Positions 27,401-36,758 of a stretch of DNA of 64,000 nucleotides are shown here, in pieces; within the stretch, counting starts at the first letter, position 1; the number at the start of each line of letters is the position of its first letter. Origin of the DNA: Bin5 sp965221145 (GTDB lineage: Bacteria; Chloroflexota; Anaerolineae; Caldilineales; Caldilineaceae); contig OZ244877.1 in NCBI GenBank assembly GCA_965221145.1, positions 4,464,001 through 4,528,000 of the forward strand. Reading direction: 5' to 3'. A program made the position numbers and the translations under genes. The notes below the pieces were generated by a model. That model had not been told where the DNA came from. It made no database searches and saw nothing but the letters and a program-made list of their open reading frames with translations.

Positions 27401-30339
27401 ACTATGGCGTCAACGGCGATGACAGCCGCGGCGAGGGCGGCTTCTGGGGCGCGATGCAGGAGTTTTGCGCGGTGAACGGCGTCTGCACGCAGCAGGCCTA
27501 TGACGACTTCGGCCGCGCCAGCCACCGCTGGGCAAAGGGCGTGGGCTACCCGGACCGCGACCAGGCGCAGACGAGTTGGCGCTACTACGCGTGGGGAAGC
27601 ATGGGCCAGAACGCCAACGTCATCGTCACGCAGAGCCAGCCGCGCTGCGAGGGCAACTTCGTGCGCAAGCTCTACGACGGCTTCGGCCAGCTGATCCAGG
27701 AGCATATGCCGCGCCAGGGTTGGGAAACGATGATGGGCGGCTGCTCGGAGGTGGAGAACCAACTCGAGACGGTCGTCGACTACGCCTATGACGGCCTCGG
27801 TCGTCTGCTGCGCACGAGCGTGCCGCGCCCGGTCATCTTCAACTGGGTGAACCCGCCCGACTGGGACGCCGGTTTCACCGCCACGAGCTACGACGCGCTG
27901 GGCCGCCCGCTCAGCACGCTTGCGCCCAACGGCAGCATGACCACCTACCACTACAACGGGCTGACCTCGTCGGTGATCGGGGGCGGCAAGAGCGAGGCCG
28001 AGCGGCGCATGCGCAGCTGGCAGCAGCAGGACCAGCTGGGACGCACGACACTGTTGCGCAGCTACCTCCCCGGCGACGACGAATGGACACTCGAGGCCGA
28101 GATCTCGCTCAACTACGACGCGGCCGACCGGCTGACCCAGGTCTACCGCCGCAACGGGGACGAGGGTCGCTGGCAGCGCACGAGCAACGTGCGCTACGAC
28201 TTCGCCGGCCGCAAGACGAGCATGACCGACGCCGACCTCGGCAGTTGGAGCTATGCCTACAATACGCTCGGCCAGTTGACGCGCCAGACCGACGCGCGCG
28301 ACCAGACGAGTTGTCTCTACTATGACAGCCTGGGACGCATGAGAGGCCGCGTGCAGCGCACGGACGAGAACTGCGCGGCCACGGTGGCCGACACGGACCT
28401 CGACTCCTCCTACGCCTACGACCCGCAGGGCCGCGTGCAGAGCGTATCAAACGACAATGTGACCCGCAGCTTCACATACGACAGCTACAGCCGTCTCAAC
28501 CGCGAGACGGTCACGATCGACAGCCTCACGCGCGCCAGCAGTTACAGCTACGACGACTCCCACCGGCCGACTGCGGTCACCTATCACGGCGGCGAGGTGG
28601 TGACGACGCGCTACGGCAGTCCGGGCGCGGCCGTCGGGCTGCGCAGTTCAATCCACGGCGACATGGTGGACAAGGTCAGCTATGACGAGGCAGGGCGCAT
28701 GACGGCCATGCGTCTGCCGGCCGCCGGCGGTCTGTGGCGCACGCAGAGCTACTACCCCTGGATGGAGCCGCGCAACGGCGGCATGTTGGCGAGCCTGAAG
28801 GTCGGCTTGAGCGAGGGCGGCGGCGAGCGCCTGAGCCGCGGCTACGCGTACAACAGCTTCGGGGACATTACTTCACTCACCGAGGACACGACGAGCTACA
28901 GCTTCAGCTACGACGGGCTGGGGCGGCTGACGAGCGCGTATGGCCGCACCTACAGCTACGACGCGGCCAACCGCCTGACCACCTTCAACGGGCAGACTTA
29001 CAGCTATTACGACTCCGGGCCGTACCATGCGGTGGACCGCATCGACGACTTCGACCGCTTCGACTATGACGCCAACGGCAACATGACGAAGCGCAACAAG
29101 GGTCTCGATAGCCAGCAGACGCTTGTGTGGGACGCAGAGAACCGGCTGTCGCAGGTGCAGGACAATAGCGGCGACCTGCTGGAGCGCTACTGGTACGACG
29201 TGGATGGCGGGCGGGTCAAGAAGACGAGCGGCACGACCACTACATACACGTTTTTCGGCCACTATGAAGAAGAGGTCGTTGACGGCACGACCACCGCCAT
29301 CAGCCACTACAGCTTCGGCAGCCTGCGCATTGCGGTCAAGCGGGGGAGTACGCTCTACCACCTGCACGGCGACCACCTCGGCAGCACATCCCTCACCACG
29401 GCGGGGTCAACCGTAGAGGCCAGCCGCGCCTACTACGCCTACGGCTCTGAGCGCGCCGCGACGGGCGATCTCCAAACGGACAGGACGTTCACCGGCCAGA
29501 AGCGCGACACCACGGGTTTGCTCTACTACAACGCCCGCTACTACGACCCCGCGCTGGGCACGTTCATCTCACCGGATTCGCTTGTGCCGGATCCAGGGCG
29601 GATGATTGACTACAACCGCTTCCTCTATGCCCGCGGCAATCCTTTCAGGTACACGGATCCCAGCGGACACTGTGCCTTTGACAGACAGGGGAATATCTCC
29701 AGAACCGACTGTACGGTCGCAGACTTTCATGATCTCACATGGGAAGAACGCGTACAGTGGTTGGATAGATTTGTAGAGAAGAATGAATTGTTCGGGTGGT
29801 TCGAGGACATCCGAGGTGTCATCACCGATCTCTTTATCGGAGACGAAGCGTTCGAGAAGATGGAAGGATACATCGCCTATATGGATACCGCAGTTCTTCA
29901 GGCGATCAACGATGGCGCGCGAATCTGGAAGGGAGAGTCGCCTATCGGTCACATGGACAGTCAAGGTTTCAGGCATGGCGGCGGCCAATGGGCTAGATTC
30001 TTTGGGCTGGAAACGGAACGAAAGAGTAAGAAATCTCCACCACCGCCCTCTACTCTTGACCCGGACCGGCTTGCCGCCGAGCAGACCGGTGTCGATTATG
30101 CCAGGTCACTGGACCAATCTCAGCGTCGTTTCGCAAATGAGATACGCGAGACGAAAATACGAATCGAAGTCTTTTTGTTTGGCGCTGACACCTACCGCGC
30201 GTTGTGTCCTTGCGGGCGCGTGAATCCCCGACAGGGATGGTCCATCTTGCGGAGCCTAGCGGTTGTGGGTGAATTCTGGGCAGCGTATGTGGAAACCCAG
30301 TTTCTGCGGAGTGACTATCCATACGCAATGCCACCGTAA
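24475..30339 (+). CDS. Secreted SpvB/RHS-repeat polymorphic toxin-like protein (full length)
   Basis: A 1954-aa protein with a Sec signal peptide (MRRQSPSHSLLLLHFALML to the SHA|Q cleavage area). Residues ~60-310 form a beta-rich region. A SpvB-like domain follows near 320 (INIPIAAPAGLGGITPGLSL), then many YD/RHS repeats (YDSLGRM, YDGLGRL). The RHS core ends with DHLGSTSLT, LLYYNARYYDPALGTFISPD and NPFRYTDPSGH near residue 1730. The remaining ~225 residues form a variable tip with no recognised nuclease, deaminase or protease motif. RHS proteins encapsulate a C-terminal toxin. A lipoprotein gene follows, and two partial copies lie downstream. Toxin nature is inferred from the architecture. 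Confidence 0.88.
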   Translation: MRRQSPSHSLLLLHFALMLALLLPASSHAQRQGRTHRTAAQAATRMATSPQSDGPSVYVPPGETSPEPDPMLAPGALLLAVSTILIRAGEPFTVTVEVIGDPGPSAEGSTLSLQIDRALELLSGETEWTLPDVDANPFTEQITLAAPQARHGDVFKLTARINQTGFAPQERSLLLGVESDEPLSVLLDPLSARSSARATVRELPLDNEEQPQLVRRWEIEALTARGRRVSALAAPATLVFDARPLIAEGIDPTRLGLWTRSGDGDAWRPTRSRYRAQEQRFVARVDHFSQWGLGEKLTSESDLLPSSAVFSSDEFTGYARINIPIAAPAGLGGITPGLSLNYASGAADDIETIHGPSEYKAQANWVGYGWSLGGLSHISRSPDADYYNLVLGDVAVRIHRRREQWLTDPERFLKVEHVVDWSGYDVPDVGHNRYDLDDWKVTTGDGTVYHFGSNQFIPFNYDFSTNGDEPVGDWTEVIFHDRSGRHVRQGSRWHLRMVEDPNGNRIEYEYDAEHGEFSCRDDSRGRVDFAGDDLLYDRMAYPSVIRWSANAGQGVEPKLRVRFVREARPDYEIEKENCDQARFGMERLKTIFIEAWDNPNGWHSIAEYEFGYIQSRPHSLLSIVTRRGKQGEQRLRSWRFDYQGSDNTARLAEADNGLGGSVSFRYGMEEIEDCYQCDSFSEHPMRRVVTEAVWRDGTGGEARSVYAYSGIKGNLRRGMFEYLGHAWSQRWRYTRDNDLNITNHRLEQVVSNWYHQHVEDRRGEIDARRGRLKQRDIYSPEGDLLQREEINWNAAELWGDYRWVRKDSESVYTFDGEGDNDSDEGTRVRHTHYFYESNFGNVVRVEERDAEDKKVLRQTETAYSADDGLFNRHIGGRPSRQWVSDERGRCIAENRYAYDANGNLIKSEQPLTHCGESDAAKLVVSRLEYDAVGNVTRAWTEGTSHDIRTEFDDTFMLFPTRRYNANDDTLDETGRYYGVNGDDSRGEGGFWGAMQEFCAVNGVCTQQAYDDFGRASHRWAKGVGYPDRDQAQTSWRYYAWGSMGQNANVIVTQSQPRCEGNFVRKLYDGFGQLIQEHMPRQGWETMMGGCSEVENQLETVVDYAYDGLGRLLRTSVPRPVIFNWVNPPDWDAGFTATSYDALGRPLSTLAPNGSMTTYHYNGLTSSVIGGGKSEAERRMRSWQQQDQLGRTTLLRSYLPGDDEWTLEAEISLNYDAADRLTQVYRRNGDEGRWQRTSNVRYDFAGRKTSMTDADLGSWSYAYNTLGQLTRQTDARDQTSCLYYDSLGRMRGRVQRTDENCAATVADTDLDSSYAYDPQGRVQSVSNDNVTRSFTYDSYSRLNRETVTIDSLTRASSYSYDDSHRPTAVTYHGGEVVTTRYGSPGAAVGLRSSIHGDMVDKVSYDEAGRMTAMRLPAAGGLWRTQSYYPWMEPRNGGMLASLKVGLSEGGGERLSRGYAYNSFGDITSLTEDTTSYSFSYDGLGRLTSAYGRTYSYDAANRLTTFNGQTYSYYDSGPYHAVDRIDDFDRFDYDANGNMTKRNKGLDSQQTLVWDAENRLSQVQDNSGDLLERYWYDVDGGRVKKTSGTTTTYTFFGHYEEEVVDGTTTAISHYSFGSLRIAVKRGSTLYHLHGDHLGSTSLTTAGSTVEASRAYYAYGSERAATGDLQTDRTFTGQKRDTTGLLYYNARYYDPALGTFISPDSLVPDPGRMIDYNRFLYARGNPFRYTDPSGHCAFDRQGNISRTDCTVADFHDLTWEERVQWLDRFVEKNELFGWFEDIRGVITDLFIGDEAFEKMEGYIAYMDTAVLQAINDGARIWKGESPIGHMDSQGFRHGGGQWARFFGLETERKSKKSPPPPSTLDPDRLAAEQTGVDYARSLDQSQRRFANEIRETKIRIEVFLFGADTYRALCPCGRVNPRQGWSILRSLAVVGEFWAAYVETQFLRSDYPYAMPP

Positions 30340-30430
30340 TATTGGTAAAGCGATTGCCGAAGGAACGCACGGTGAGACGCCTGTCCTCGCTTTATGCAAT
30401 CATCGATACGATTTGACAGGAGTATCCAAA

Positions 30431-31591
30431 TTGTACCCACTTCAACGACTTCAGGGGGCACATACACAGAGGTTTGTCACTCTGCTGACAGCCATACTCG
30501 TGACCATAGGCGCGGCTGGCTGTCAGCCCCGGTTCGTGGACCTGTCATACGAGAATCGCGTGCAAGCGTATGAGGTTGCGCGCGTAAGCGCTACAGTGAA
30601 TGGAGAGACCGTTCTGCCAACCTTCACGTGGTTGGACGCCAATCGTATGATTTTCCAACGCTATTTCCCTAACTACATAAGGGTTGGAGAGGAAATCTTT
30701 CGCACAATCCATGATAGTTTTCTCGCGGTCTATGACTTCAACAAACGAGAGTGGGATTCTCTGGAAGGCCTTGCCCAGAGCCATCCTTGCAATAGGGATG
30801 AGAATGACGACGAGAATGACAATGTCTCGTACTACAAGACTCAACTCCTCCCCAACGGCGCTCTGGGATACATCATCGCATGCGATCCTGCGTTAGATGC
30901 AGGACATGCAAGAACCACATACATCTACACATGGGATGAGAAGACGAACGCGATTGAGCTTCTCTTCGGTTTCGATGATGGCCCGCATGAGCGTGGCATT
31001 CCTTTGTCTGCATACACACTGTCGCCGGATATGAGGGAGATGGTATACAGCGTAGGTGACATTTTTGATGCCTTTCTTTACCGCGTTCAGGCCGATGGGC
31101 AGATTCGCCAACTTGTTCCACAGTTCTTCCGCGCGTGGATGCCCGCCTGGTCCCCGGATGGAACTACCATCGCCTTTATGGGCAACGAAACGTACCGCGG
31201 CACGCCAATGGATGAGGTCATTTCATATAGTCAGATGCGGCCTATCCTTTATCTTCCAAATGATCTGTACCTGCTGGACGCGGAGAATGATACAGTTCGG
31301 AGAATCGCGGAGGATTTTACCGACTTCTGCTGCCTTCAATGGCTTCCTGATAACAATCGCTATCTTTCCCTCATGGGTACGTTCGGGAAGACGCCTGGAA
31401 TCTGGGTGATCGATATTGAGACACGCGTGGTCAGGCGGCTGTGGGAAGCCTCTGAACTGTTCAGTTGGTCATCTGACGGGAAACTGCTTGTCGGTGTCGG
31501 GACTGCCTATGTCGCTTCGCCGCAAGTGTGGACGCTCGTGGCTATCGACTCGCCGCTCTCGCCAGGTCATGATGAAACAAACTCACGATGA
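30431..31591 (+). CDS. Beta-propeller lipoprotein 1, paired with RHS 1
   Basis: A 386-aa exported lipoprotein: hydrophobic leader TLLTAILVTIGAAGC with a lipobox cysteine, then TolB/WD40-like blades (WSPDGTTIAFMGN, LYLLDAENDTVRRIAED, GIWVIDIETRVVRRLW, WSSDGKLLVG). The start is TTG 30431, chosen because GGAG sits 8 bp upstream and the lipobox then falls at residue ~35; longer in-frame starts make no leader. It begins 91 bp after the RHS stop. A homologous lipoprotein follows the second RHS tip at 36759. That repeated order suggests a partner role, possibly immunity or surface anchoring. This is inference. Confidence 0.75.
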   Translation: MYPLQRLQGAHTQRFVTLLTAILVTIGAAGCQPRFVDLSYENRVQAYEVARVSATVNGETVLPTFTWLDANRMIFQRYFPNYIRVGEEIFRTIHDSFLAVYDFNKREWDSLEGLAQSHPCNRDENDDENDNVSYYKTQLLPNGALGYIIACDPALDAGHARTTYIYTWDEKTNAIELLFGFDDGPHERGIPLSAYTLSPDMREMVYSVGDIFDAFLYRVQADGQIRQLVPQFFRAWMPAWSPDGTTIAFMGNETYRGTPMDEVISYSQMRPILYLPNDLYLLDAENDTVRRIAEDFTDFCCLQWLPDNNRYLSLMGTFGKTPGIWVIDIETRVVRRLWEASELFSWSSDGKLLVGVGTAYVASPQVWTLVAIDSPLSPGHDETNSR

Positions 31592-31814
31592 AGTACTGTG
31601 CTTGGCCAGAAAACTGAACCGCAAGCAAGGGTGTAAGTATAGCAATCCCCTAGACGCGGGGAGGGTGGCCAATACAATGGCCAGCATTGCTCTTTAACAA
31701 CTGAATTTCCTCTCACTTCCACGATTCAACTTTCCCGTTCCTCTGCACGGTCAGCACTGCATCGCCGAGACGCGTTTTGCCTACGACGGCTTCGGCCAGC
31801 TGATCCAGGAGCAT

Positions 31815-34502
31815 ATGCCGCGCCAGGGTTGGGAAACGATGATGGGCGGCTGCTCGGGAGTGGAGAACCCGCTCGAAACGGTCGTCGACTACGCCTATGA
31901 CGGTCTTGGCCGCCTGCTGCGCACGAGCGTGCCGCGGCCGGTCATCTTCAACTGGGTGAACCCGCCCGACTGGGACGCCGGCTTCACCACAACCAGCTAC
32001 GACGCGCTGGGCCGCCCCGTCAGCACGCTTGCGCCCAACGGCAGCATGACGACCTACGACTACAACGGCCTGACCTCCTCGGTCATCGGGGGCGGCAAGG
32101 GCGAAGAGGCGCGCCGCATGCTCAGCTGGCAGCAGCAGGACCAGCTGGGGCGCGCCACGCTGTTGCGCAGCTACCTCCCCGGCGGCGACGAATGGACGCT
32201 GGCGGCCGAGATCTCGCTCAACTACGATGCGGCGGACCGGCTGACACAGGTCTACCGGCGCAACGGGGACGAGGGTCGCTGGCAGCGCACGAGCAACGTG
32301 CGCTACGACTTCGCCGGCCGCAAGACGAGCATGAACGACGCCGACCTGGGCCACTGGCGCTATGCCTACAACACGCTCGGCCAGTTGACGCGCCAGACCG
32401 ACGCCCGCGACCAGACGAGTTGTCTCTACTACGATAGCTTGGGGCGCATGAGGGGCCGCGTGCAGCGCGCGGACGAGAGCTGCGCGGCCACGGTGGCCGA
32501 CGCCGACCTCGCCAGTTCCTACGGCTACGACGCGCAGGGGCGCGTGCAGCGCGTAGCCAACGCCAATGTGAGCCGCAGCTACAGCTACGACAGCTACAGC
32601 CGTCTCAACCGCGAGACGGTCACGATAGACAGTCTGACGCGCGCCAGCAGCTACAGCTATGACGACTCCCACCGGCCGACTACGGTCACCTATCACGGCG
32701 GCGAGGTGGTGACGACGCGCTACGGCAGTCCGGGCGCGGCCGTCGGGCTGCGCAGTTCAATCCACGGCGACATGGTGGACAAGGTCAGCTATGACGAGGC
32801 AGGGCGCATGACGGCCATGCGCCTGCCGGCCGCCGGCGGTCTGTGGCGCACGCAGAGCTACTACCCCTGGATGGAGCCGCGCAACGGCGGCATGTTGGCG
32901 AGCCTGAAGGTCGGCTTGAGCGAGGGCGGCGGCGAGCGCCTGAGCCGCGGCTACGCGTACAACAGCTTCGGGGACATTACTTCACTCACCGAGGACACGA
33001 CGAGCTACAGCTTCAGCTACGACGGGCTGGGGCGGCTGACGAGCGCGTATGGCCGCACCTACAGCTACGACGCGGCCAACCGCCTGACCACCTTCAACGG
33101 GCAGACTTACAGCTATTACGACTCCGGGCCGTACCATGCGGTGGACCGCATCGACGACTTCGACCGCTTCGACTATGACGCCAACGGCAATATGACCGTG
33201 CGCAACAAGGGTCTCGATAGCCAGCAGACGCTGGTGTGGGATGCGCAGAACCGGCTGTCGCAGGTGCAGGACAACAACGGCGACCTGCTGGAGCGGTACT
33301 GGTATGACGTGGGGGGTGGACGGGTCAAGAAGGTCAGCGGCAGCACCACGACCTACACCTTCTTCGGCCACTATGAGGAGGAGGTGACGAACGGTGTAAC
33401 GACCGCCATCAGCCATTACAGCTTCGGCAGCCTGCGCATCGCGGTCAAGCGCGGCAGCACCCTCTACCACCTGCACGGCGACCATCTGAGCAGCACCTCG
33501 CTGACCACGCGCGGGTCAGCCACGACCGCCAGCCGCACCTACTACGCTTACGGTTCCGAACGCGCCGCGACCGGCGACCTCCAGACCGACCGCACCTTCA
33601 CCGGCCAGAAATCCGACGCCACGGGTCTGCTCTACTACAACGCCCGCTACTACGATCCCACCCTGGGCACGTTCATCTCGCCGGATACGATTGTGCCAAA
33701 CCCAGCGCGAGTGATCGACTACAACCGCTTCGCGTATGCTGGCGGGAATCCTCTACGTTTTTCCGACCCGTCCGGTTACTGCCGTGTGGATTCAAACGGT
33801 GAATGGCACTTTGCAATCGATTGTAATCTTGAGGAATTCAATACCTTGTCCTGGGAGTGGCGAAAGCGCTGGATGCAAGACTTCATGGATGAGTACACTG
33901 GCGGCCAATACTTCAACAACATCATCGGGATAATCGAGTATTTCCAGGAAGGCCCCGTGTTCAACGACAGCGAGTGGGCGAAACGCAGCGATGCCGCTGT
34001 GCTACTCGCTATTCAGGATGGACAGCGGGCGTTGCAGGGCGCAACACCAATGGGCGACTACAAGGAATTCAAGCGCGCCACAGGCAAAGACAGTCCAGTC
34101 CCCTGGTGGGAACAATTTCAAGAAAGTGTACGAAATCGCAAGCCTGACCTCGCTTTGTGGGGCATCGCAGAGCAGCTTGGCGTGGACTTCGGAACTTTCA
34201 TCGCCGATCCAGTTCTGAAGGATCCAGACGCTAAGGAGACCATCTTCGCGGAAACCTTTAAAGGCCACGGCGATCTTTACCGAATGATCGTGAGTTCCGG
34301 CGCTCCCAACATTTTCGCACCAGAAAACTGCACACTTGGGTTTCTATGCCGAGCCCTGACGTCTCCATCGTTCTTCATACATCCCTCTCATTCGGGAAGA
34401 TTCGTAAAGTGGTTCAGTCAAACCGTCGTCAGCCAACAGGCCGAAAGTGCCTGGGTCAACAGGCATGTCCGGTTTAAAGATTCGCCACAAATATACCATT
34501 AG
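31815..34502 (+). CDS. Orphan RHS C-terminal cassette (RHS 2)
   Basis: An 895-aa open frame equivalent to the last ~900 residues of RHS 1, with no signal peptide or SpvB domain. Homology starts at about 31780 without an obvious start site, so it is probably silent unless recombined onto RHS 1, as with orphan rhs tips in enterobacteria. The RHS core ends at NPLRFSDPSGY. The tip (~240 aa) starts CRVDSNGEWHFAIDCN and shares its first ~95 residues with the RHS 1 tip (LSWEWRKRWM versus LTWEERVQWL, then AVLLAIQDGQRALQGATPMG versus AVLQAINDGARIWKGESPIG); after that they diverge. The stop codon coincides with the left boundary of an IS982 insertion. Confidence 0.8.
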   Translation: MPRQGWETMMGGCSGVENPLETVVDYAYDGLGRLLRTSVPRPVIFNWVNPPDWDAGFTTTSYDALGRPVSTLAPNGSMTTYDYNGLTSSVIGGGKGEEARRMLSWQQQDQLGRATLLRSYLPGGDEWTLAAEISLNYDAADRLTQVYRRNGDEGRWQRTSNVRYDFAGRKTSMNDADLGHWRYAYNTLGQLTRQTDARDQTSCLYYDSLGRMRGRVQRADESCAATVADADLASSYGYDAQGRVQRVANANVSRSYSYDSYSRLNRETVTIDSLTRASSYSYDDSHRPTTVTYHGGEVVTTRYGSPGAAVGLRSSIHGDMVDKVSYDEAGRMTAMRLPAAGGLWRTQSYYPWMEPRNGGMLASLKVGLSEGGGERLSRGYAYNSFGDITSLTEDTTSYSFSYDGLGRLTSAYGRTYSYDAANRLTTFNGQTYSYYDSGPYHAVDRIDDFDRFDYDANGNMTVRNKGLDSQQTLVWDAQNRLSQVQDNNGDLLERYWYDVGGGRVKKVSGSTTTYTFFGHYEEEVTNGVTTAISHYSFGSLRIAVKRGSTLYHLHGDHLSSTSLTTRGSATTASRTYYAYGSERAATGDLQTDRTFTGQKSDATGLLYYNARYYDPTLGTFISPDTIVPNPARVIDYNRFAYAGGNPLRFSDPSGYCRVDSNGEWHFAIDCNLEEFNTLSWEWRKRWMQDFMDEYTGGQYFNNIIGIIEYFQEGPVFNDSEWAKRSDAAVLLAIQDGQRALQGATPMGDYKEFKRATGKDSPVPWWEQFQESVRNRKPDLALWGIAEQLGVDFGTFIADPVLKDPDAKETIFAETFKGHGDLYRMIVSSGAPNIFAPENCTLGFLCRALTSPSFFIHPSHSGRFVKWFSQTVVSQQAESAWVNRHVRFKDSPQIYH

Positions 34503-34512
34503 GGCCTTATGC

Positions 34513-35742
34513 TAGTAGTTCAGCAGTCTTCTATTGTCGGATAAAGACGTTTGAGCTTGATGCGAGCGTCAGCAGTAGTGAAACGCCAGTTGACGGTAGT
34601 TGCCGAGGCATTGCGGCGTTTTTGCCAAGCATCGACTTGCTGAATCAAGGTGGCTTGGTCAGGGATGCGAGCTTTCAAGCATTGGCGATGCAGGACACTG
34701 AGTTCGATTTCAGCCATATTGAGCCAACTGCCATGTTTGGGCGTGTAATGGATTTCCAGTTTGGCGGCAATGCGACGGGCTGTGGCCGCCGGGAACGCTT
34801 CATACAGAGAAGCGAGTTTGTGTGTGTTCAAATTGTCCATCACCAGGACGATCTTTGCGGCCTGCGGGAAGTGGATGTCGACCAAGTCACGCATGCAATG
34901 GGCAAAATCAACCATGGTGCGGCGCTCTGTCACCTTGACATGACGCCAAGCTTGCAGAGGCGCGAAGCAGAGAAAGAGGTTGCCGGTGCCGTTGCGTTCA
35001 TATTCGTAGTCATATTTGGCCACAGCGCCCGGTCGGGGTGGCAGGGGCAGACGGGTCTCTTTCGTCAACTGTTTGCTGCCTTCATCAAAACAGACCAAAG
35101 GTCGCTTGGGATCCTGCGCCCGATGATAGACCTCAAGCGTATCTTCCATGGCACAGACGAACTCGGCATTCGCCGTCGCCGGAATACACCACTCATCTTT
35201 CAGCCAGGGCTTGCGTTCGTTTTTTTTAGCGTCGTCCGCACCGTTTCGCGCGAAATACGCTCGACCACCTCTAATTCGACCAGCTTATCGGCCAGCATCT
35301 GCAGCGTCCATTGCGCCTGTCCATCAGGCGCAGCGCTACACGCTAACTGCACCAAGCGGGCTTCGCCGGCGCCATCCAATACGCAGGCGCGCTTCCGTTG
35401 CGGTCGCATGTGGATCAGCGCAGCTTCAATCCCGGCTGTGACACAGCGCGCCCGAATTCGCTCTACGGTGCGCGCGTGCGCACCTAAGGCCTTGGCAATC
35501 TCGGCATCAGTCCAGCCACCTCCGGCTTGCTCTTCATCGGCCATCAGCAGAATGCGTGCCCGTCTCAAGCGCCGCGCCGACCCGGCGCCTGTGTTCACCT
35601 GTGCATCCAGTTGCGTGCGTTCTTCCTCTGTCAAGCGCACCCGATATCGTTTCGCTGGCATCTTTCCTCTCCTCGTGTCTACGTTTCTGGAGAGTGTGCC
35701 ACAGTTCACTCTATCCGACAAACTTTGTCTGTTACACTACTA
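34513..35742 (-). mobile_element. IS630-family insertion sequence
   Basis: About 1.23 kb bounded by TA, with imperfect ~28-bp inverted ends: both begin TAGTAGT and share TTGTCGGATA further in. It carries one transposase gene made by frameshifting. TA target use is typical of the family. It lies inside the left end of the IS982 element, so it is the younger insertion. Confidence 0.82.
34520..35661 (-). CDS. IS630-family transposase, made by -1 frameshifting
   Basis: The first frame (from ATG 35661, preceded by GAGGAGAGG) encodes the helix-turn-helix part and ends VRTTLKKTNASPG. The DDE catalytic part is in the -1 frame (VCFDE, LVMDNLNTH, NMAEIE). The switch point is a run of eight A on the coding strand (T at 35220-35227). 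Slipping back one base there gives LKKNERKPWLKDEW, the expected IS630 junction. The two halves then form one ~380-aa transposase. Catalytic acidic residues appear intact. Confidence 0.88.
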
Positions 35743-36645
35743 GTTAGGAAAGGCCAGTTTCTTAATTTGCAGATAGTCATGTACGCCCAAGAGGCGGTTG
35801 ATATAGATGCATAAGGTATGAGCAGTCAACTTGGTGTAGAGCCGGGCACACAAGCCCCGGAAAGTGTGTGCATGGTTGGTTTCAATCGAGAATTGAGCGC
35901 CCAGTTGACTGTTAACCGTTTCGATGATTTGGCGGACCGAGTCGTAGAGGCGACGGGCAGATGCAGAGATCTGTTTTTTCTGGTTGCTGCGCGGCTTGGT
36001 GAGCAGGCGGATGCGATTGTGTTGCCAGAGTTCATCCGCGACCGCTGCACTGATGTAGGCCTTGTCGCCGATGACGATGCGGTTGCAGTGTTCTTCCAGC
36101 AGTTCGCGACCGATAGCCAAGTCGCCGACGCTGGCAGGAGCCAGCTCGAAATCGAGGATGAGGCCACCTATCGTGATCAGCATATGTAGCTTGAAACCGA
36201 AGACCGTCATCTTTTTGGAGGAGACTTTCCCATAATTTGCCCCATGCGCAGACCAATCGCCGCGCGATTGCGGCGCCAGATGGAACTGAACCACAGGAAT
36301 GGGCAGACTATCGAGTACACACTGCTCATCCCAAAAGAGGTCCATCTGGGCCAACATCATGCGCCGCATCTCATTGATAATCCACATCAAGTTACGTCGT
36401 CGCCGATTGAAGCGGCTCTGCTCCGGCAAGATAGGAAACTTATCCCGATGTGCCTGCATATGACTGAGTAACTCTGTTTCCACATCCCAACCCAGGCATT
36501 CGCCGATCAGACAGATGGCTATCAATTCACTATCGCTACACGCCGGCTCTGGCCCCGGTCGTCTCAGATGCCTTTCCAGTAGCTGGCTCATGTCGTCAAC
36601 CAGCACATATGCCCATAGACAGAAGTCGTCAAAGTGAGCTATCAT
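35740..36645 (-). CDS. IS982-family transposase
   Basis: A 301-aa DDE transposase with the IS982 signature: DSELIAICLIGECLGWD near residue 38, SRFNRRRRNLMWII near 77, DSLPIPVVQF, GYKLH-like FGFKLHMLIT, and GDKAYISA. The frame is complete; its stop is at the junction with the nested IS630 copy. The ribosome site and left terminal repeat may be affected by that insertion, but the coding region is intact. Confidence 0.88.
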   Translation of the reverse strand: MIAHFDDFCLWAYVLVDDMSQLLERHLRRPGPEPACSDSELIAICLIGECLGWDVETELLSHMQAHRDKFPILPEQSRFNRRRRNLMWIINEMRRMMLAQMDLFWDEQCVLDSLPIPVVQFHLAPQSRGDWSAHGANYGKVSSKKMTVFGFKLHMLITIGGLILDFELAPASVGDLAIGRELLEEHCNRIVIGDKAYISAAVADELWQHNRIRLLTKPRSNQKKQISASARRLYDSVRQIIETVNSQLGAQFSIETNHAHTFRGLCARLYTKLTAHTLCIYINRLLGVHDYLQIKKLAFPN

Positions 36646-36758
36646 TCGGTTGGTCCTCCTGGTGAGTCGCTTTGGTTGGTGCCGAACTCCACAGTTATCT
36701 CACCAGGGGACTTTTTTCAAACGCTATCTAGCATAAGGCCCCATTAGTGAGGTAATCA

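Larger units (their letters stand above)
34502..36741 (-). mobile_element. IS982-family insertion carrying a nested IS630 element
   Basis: Outer ends are inverted copies of GGGCCTTATGCTAG (34502-34515 and the complement ending 36741). They are flanked by a 5-bp direct duplication CATTA (34497-34501 and 36742-36746). The left end is interrupted by the IS630 copy; removing 34515-35742 restores the terminal repeat GGGCCTTATGCTAGTTAG, matching GGGCCTTATGCTAGATAG at the other end. The element split the RHS 2 tip from lipoprotein 2, and the target duplication preserved the RHS 2 stop codon. Confidence 0.85.

Noticed and set aside
25087..27951. 954-codon minus-strand open frame opposite RHS 1
   Set aside because: Composition is a mirror of the repetitive RHS gene, and no domain is recognisable.
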